Assembly: GCA_937873695.1 (NCBI GenBank)
Contig: CALMYL010000008.1
Coordinates: forward strand, 361,369 to 425,368
DNA: 64,000 nucleotides
Direction of reading: 5' to 3'
From: an uncultured Ignavibacteria bacterium
GTDB lineage: Bacteria; Bacteroidota; Ignavibacteria; Tepidaquicellales; OLB5
A program made the position numbers and the translations under genes. Below are positions 62,222 through 64,000 of the stretch, in pieces (within the stretch, counting starts at the first letter, position 1; every line of letters starts with the position of its first letter). The notes below the pieces were generated by a model. That model was not told the DNA's origin, did no database searches, and was given only the letters and a program-made list of their open reading frames with translations.

Positions 62222-62443
62222 TCATGTTCTCCATGTGTTGTGCTCACCGCAATTCCAGTTGAAGTAAACGAATACTTTGTGCTTCAGACAGAATTTCTGT
62301 CCATATTCATATTCAAGCTTCGCATCGGATTCTTCGACCATCTTCAATGCATCCCTTATAGATGTAGTTCTATTATAGTGCTGACATGTTAAGCATGGTT
62401 TGCTCAGGTCCATGTAATACGGAAATAATAGGCTGCTTATCAT
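62222..62443 (-). CDS. Small Cys-rich hypothetical protein
   Basis: 73 residues, or 63 if the internal ATG (62413, MDLSKPCLTCQHYNR) is used. Cys pairs (CLTC, then FCLKHK and NCGEH) suggest a small zinc-binding fold. The central helix TSIRDALKMVEESDAKLEYE has normal protein composition. No strong ribosome-binding site was seen. It is convergent with the zf-UBP pseudogene and not recognised as a known family. It could be a real small protein or a chance ORF; the Cys pattern favours the former. Confidence 0.5.
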   Translation of the reverse strand: MISSLLFPYYMDLSKPCLTCQHYNRTTSIRDALKMVEESDAKLEYEYGQKFCLKHKVFVYFNWNCGEHNTWRT

Positions 62444-62853
62444 ATTTGTTCGTTTAGTATAAAATTTATTACAAAAGCAATATAATGATCAAAGTTTTTG
62501 CATGTGTATCATTGGGTGATATTTGTAGATGAAATTACGTATTACTCCCTCTTAGTCTCTCCCTGTCAGGGGGAGATGTTAGTTGTATCCTGCAGGTCTT
62601 TAGTATATTTTTCAGAACACAATTTGTTATATATAATGCTGGTTTACAACTCCTGTGTCATTTTCGATAATGAATGGCAGCATTAGTGGTACATTGGCGC
62701 TTCCTGGCGTACTTGGCGGTTGTTAAATTAATGCAATTTGTGATTAATTCTTTGCTTTTCACTCAAATTCACACTTTCAAGTTTCTTAAATTTTCCATAT
62801 ATTTGTATTCTATACTAATAATAAATCAATAAAACATATCTTTTTAGGCATAA
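62444..62853. other. Intergenic region upstream of atpD
   Basis: About 410 bases. It contains a hairpin TCTCCC...GGGAGA (62558-62576) and a GGCG-rich run (GGCGTACTTGGCGG near 62706-62720) resembling common intergenic repeats. TATATTTG at 62798-62805 could be the -7 box of atpD, about 50 bases before its ATG, without a clear TTG at -33. No supportable gene. Confidence 0.5.

Positions 62854-64000
<1,147 letters not shown>

Noticed and set aside
62498-62686. Open frame of 62 codons upstream of atpD
   Set aside because: Contains an intergenic hairpin, and its composition is random-looking.

Overview
The window looks like part of a chromosome from the Ignavibacteria / Bacteroidota-Chlorobi side of the tree. 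Ten secreted proteins end in a type IX secretion (T9SS) type A sorting domain of the Ignavibacteria style (NYPNPFNP, then SGVYFYRL and a C-terminal MxLxK). Two candidate promoters fit the Bacteroidota-type pattern TTG-N20/21-TAnnTTTG. The order follows from these family signatures; the species cannot be read from the sequence. No rRNA, tRNA, CRISPR array or classical IS element was seen.

Layout. (1) 58-13094: four large secreted T9SS clients on the minus strand, including a 2278-residue beta-helix protein. (2) 13322-30081: an eleven-gene, nearly gapless minus-strand operon: Wzx-type flippase, methyltransferase, several glycosyltransferases, a GT-C-like membrane protein, a WecB/TagA/CpsF enzyme, a gingipain-like C25 peptidase of PorU type, a YCF48/Fn3 secreted protein and a methyltransferase. 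It probably makes a surface glycan and pairs it with a protein-anchoring peptidase. (3) 30151-36674: a BMP/Nup-type nucleoside ABC transporter divergent from a secreted 5'-nucleotidase, with a secreted phospholipase-D-fold enzyme next to it (36782-39112); together these suggest nucleic-acid or nucleotide scavenging. (4) 39147-50870: cell-envelope genes (NHL lipoprotein, PorV-like protein, TonB-dependent receptor, lipoprotein, two T9SS clients) interrupted by a DUF559 nuclease cassette. (5) 51300-54357: riboflavin genes ribE and ribD split by a REP-associated transposase (RAYT), then a Nudix hydrolase. (6) 54445-58390: a DUF1028 secreted protein and a CpxP-CpxR-CpxA-like stress module. (7) 58838-64000: an unknown protein, an oligopeptide-binding lipoprotein, a decayed UBP-type zinc-finger gene, a small Cys-rich ORF and the 5' part of atpD.

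The least ordinary aspect is the density and variety of short palindromic elements. Several sit inside genes: a REP read in frame within the RAYT, compound inverted repeats bracketing the DUF559 gene, and a zf-UBP gene cut by three small insertions. The last of these has been built into a 78-bp tandem array in which the hairpins are nearly identical while the gene tails between them have diverged. A two-hairpin composite family (CCACGACC... plus CGGCTTTAGCCG) recurs between genes from 33.6 to 48.7 kb.
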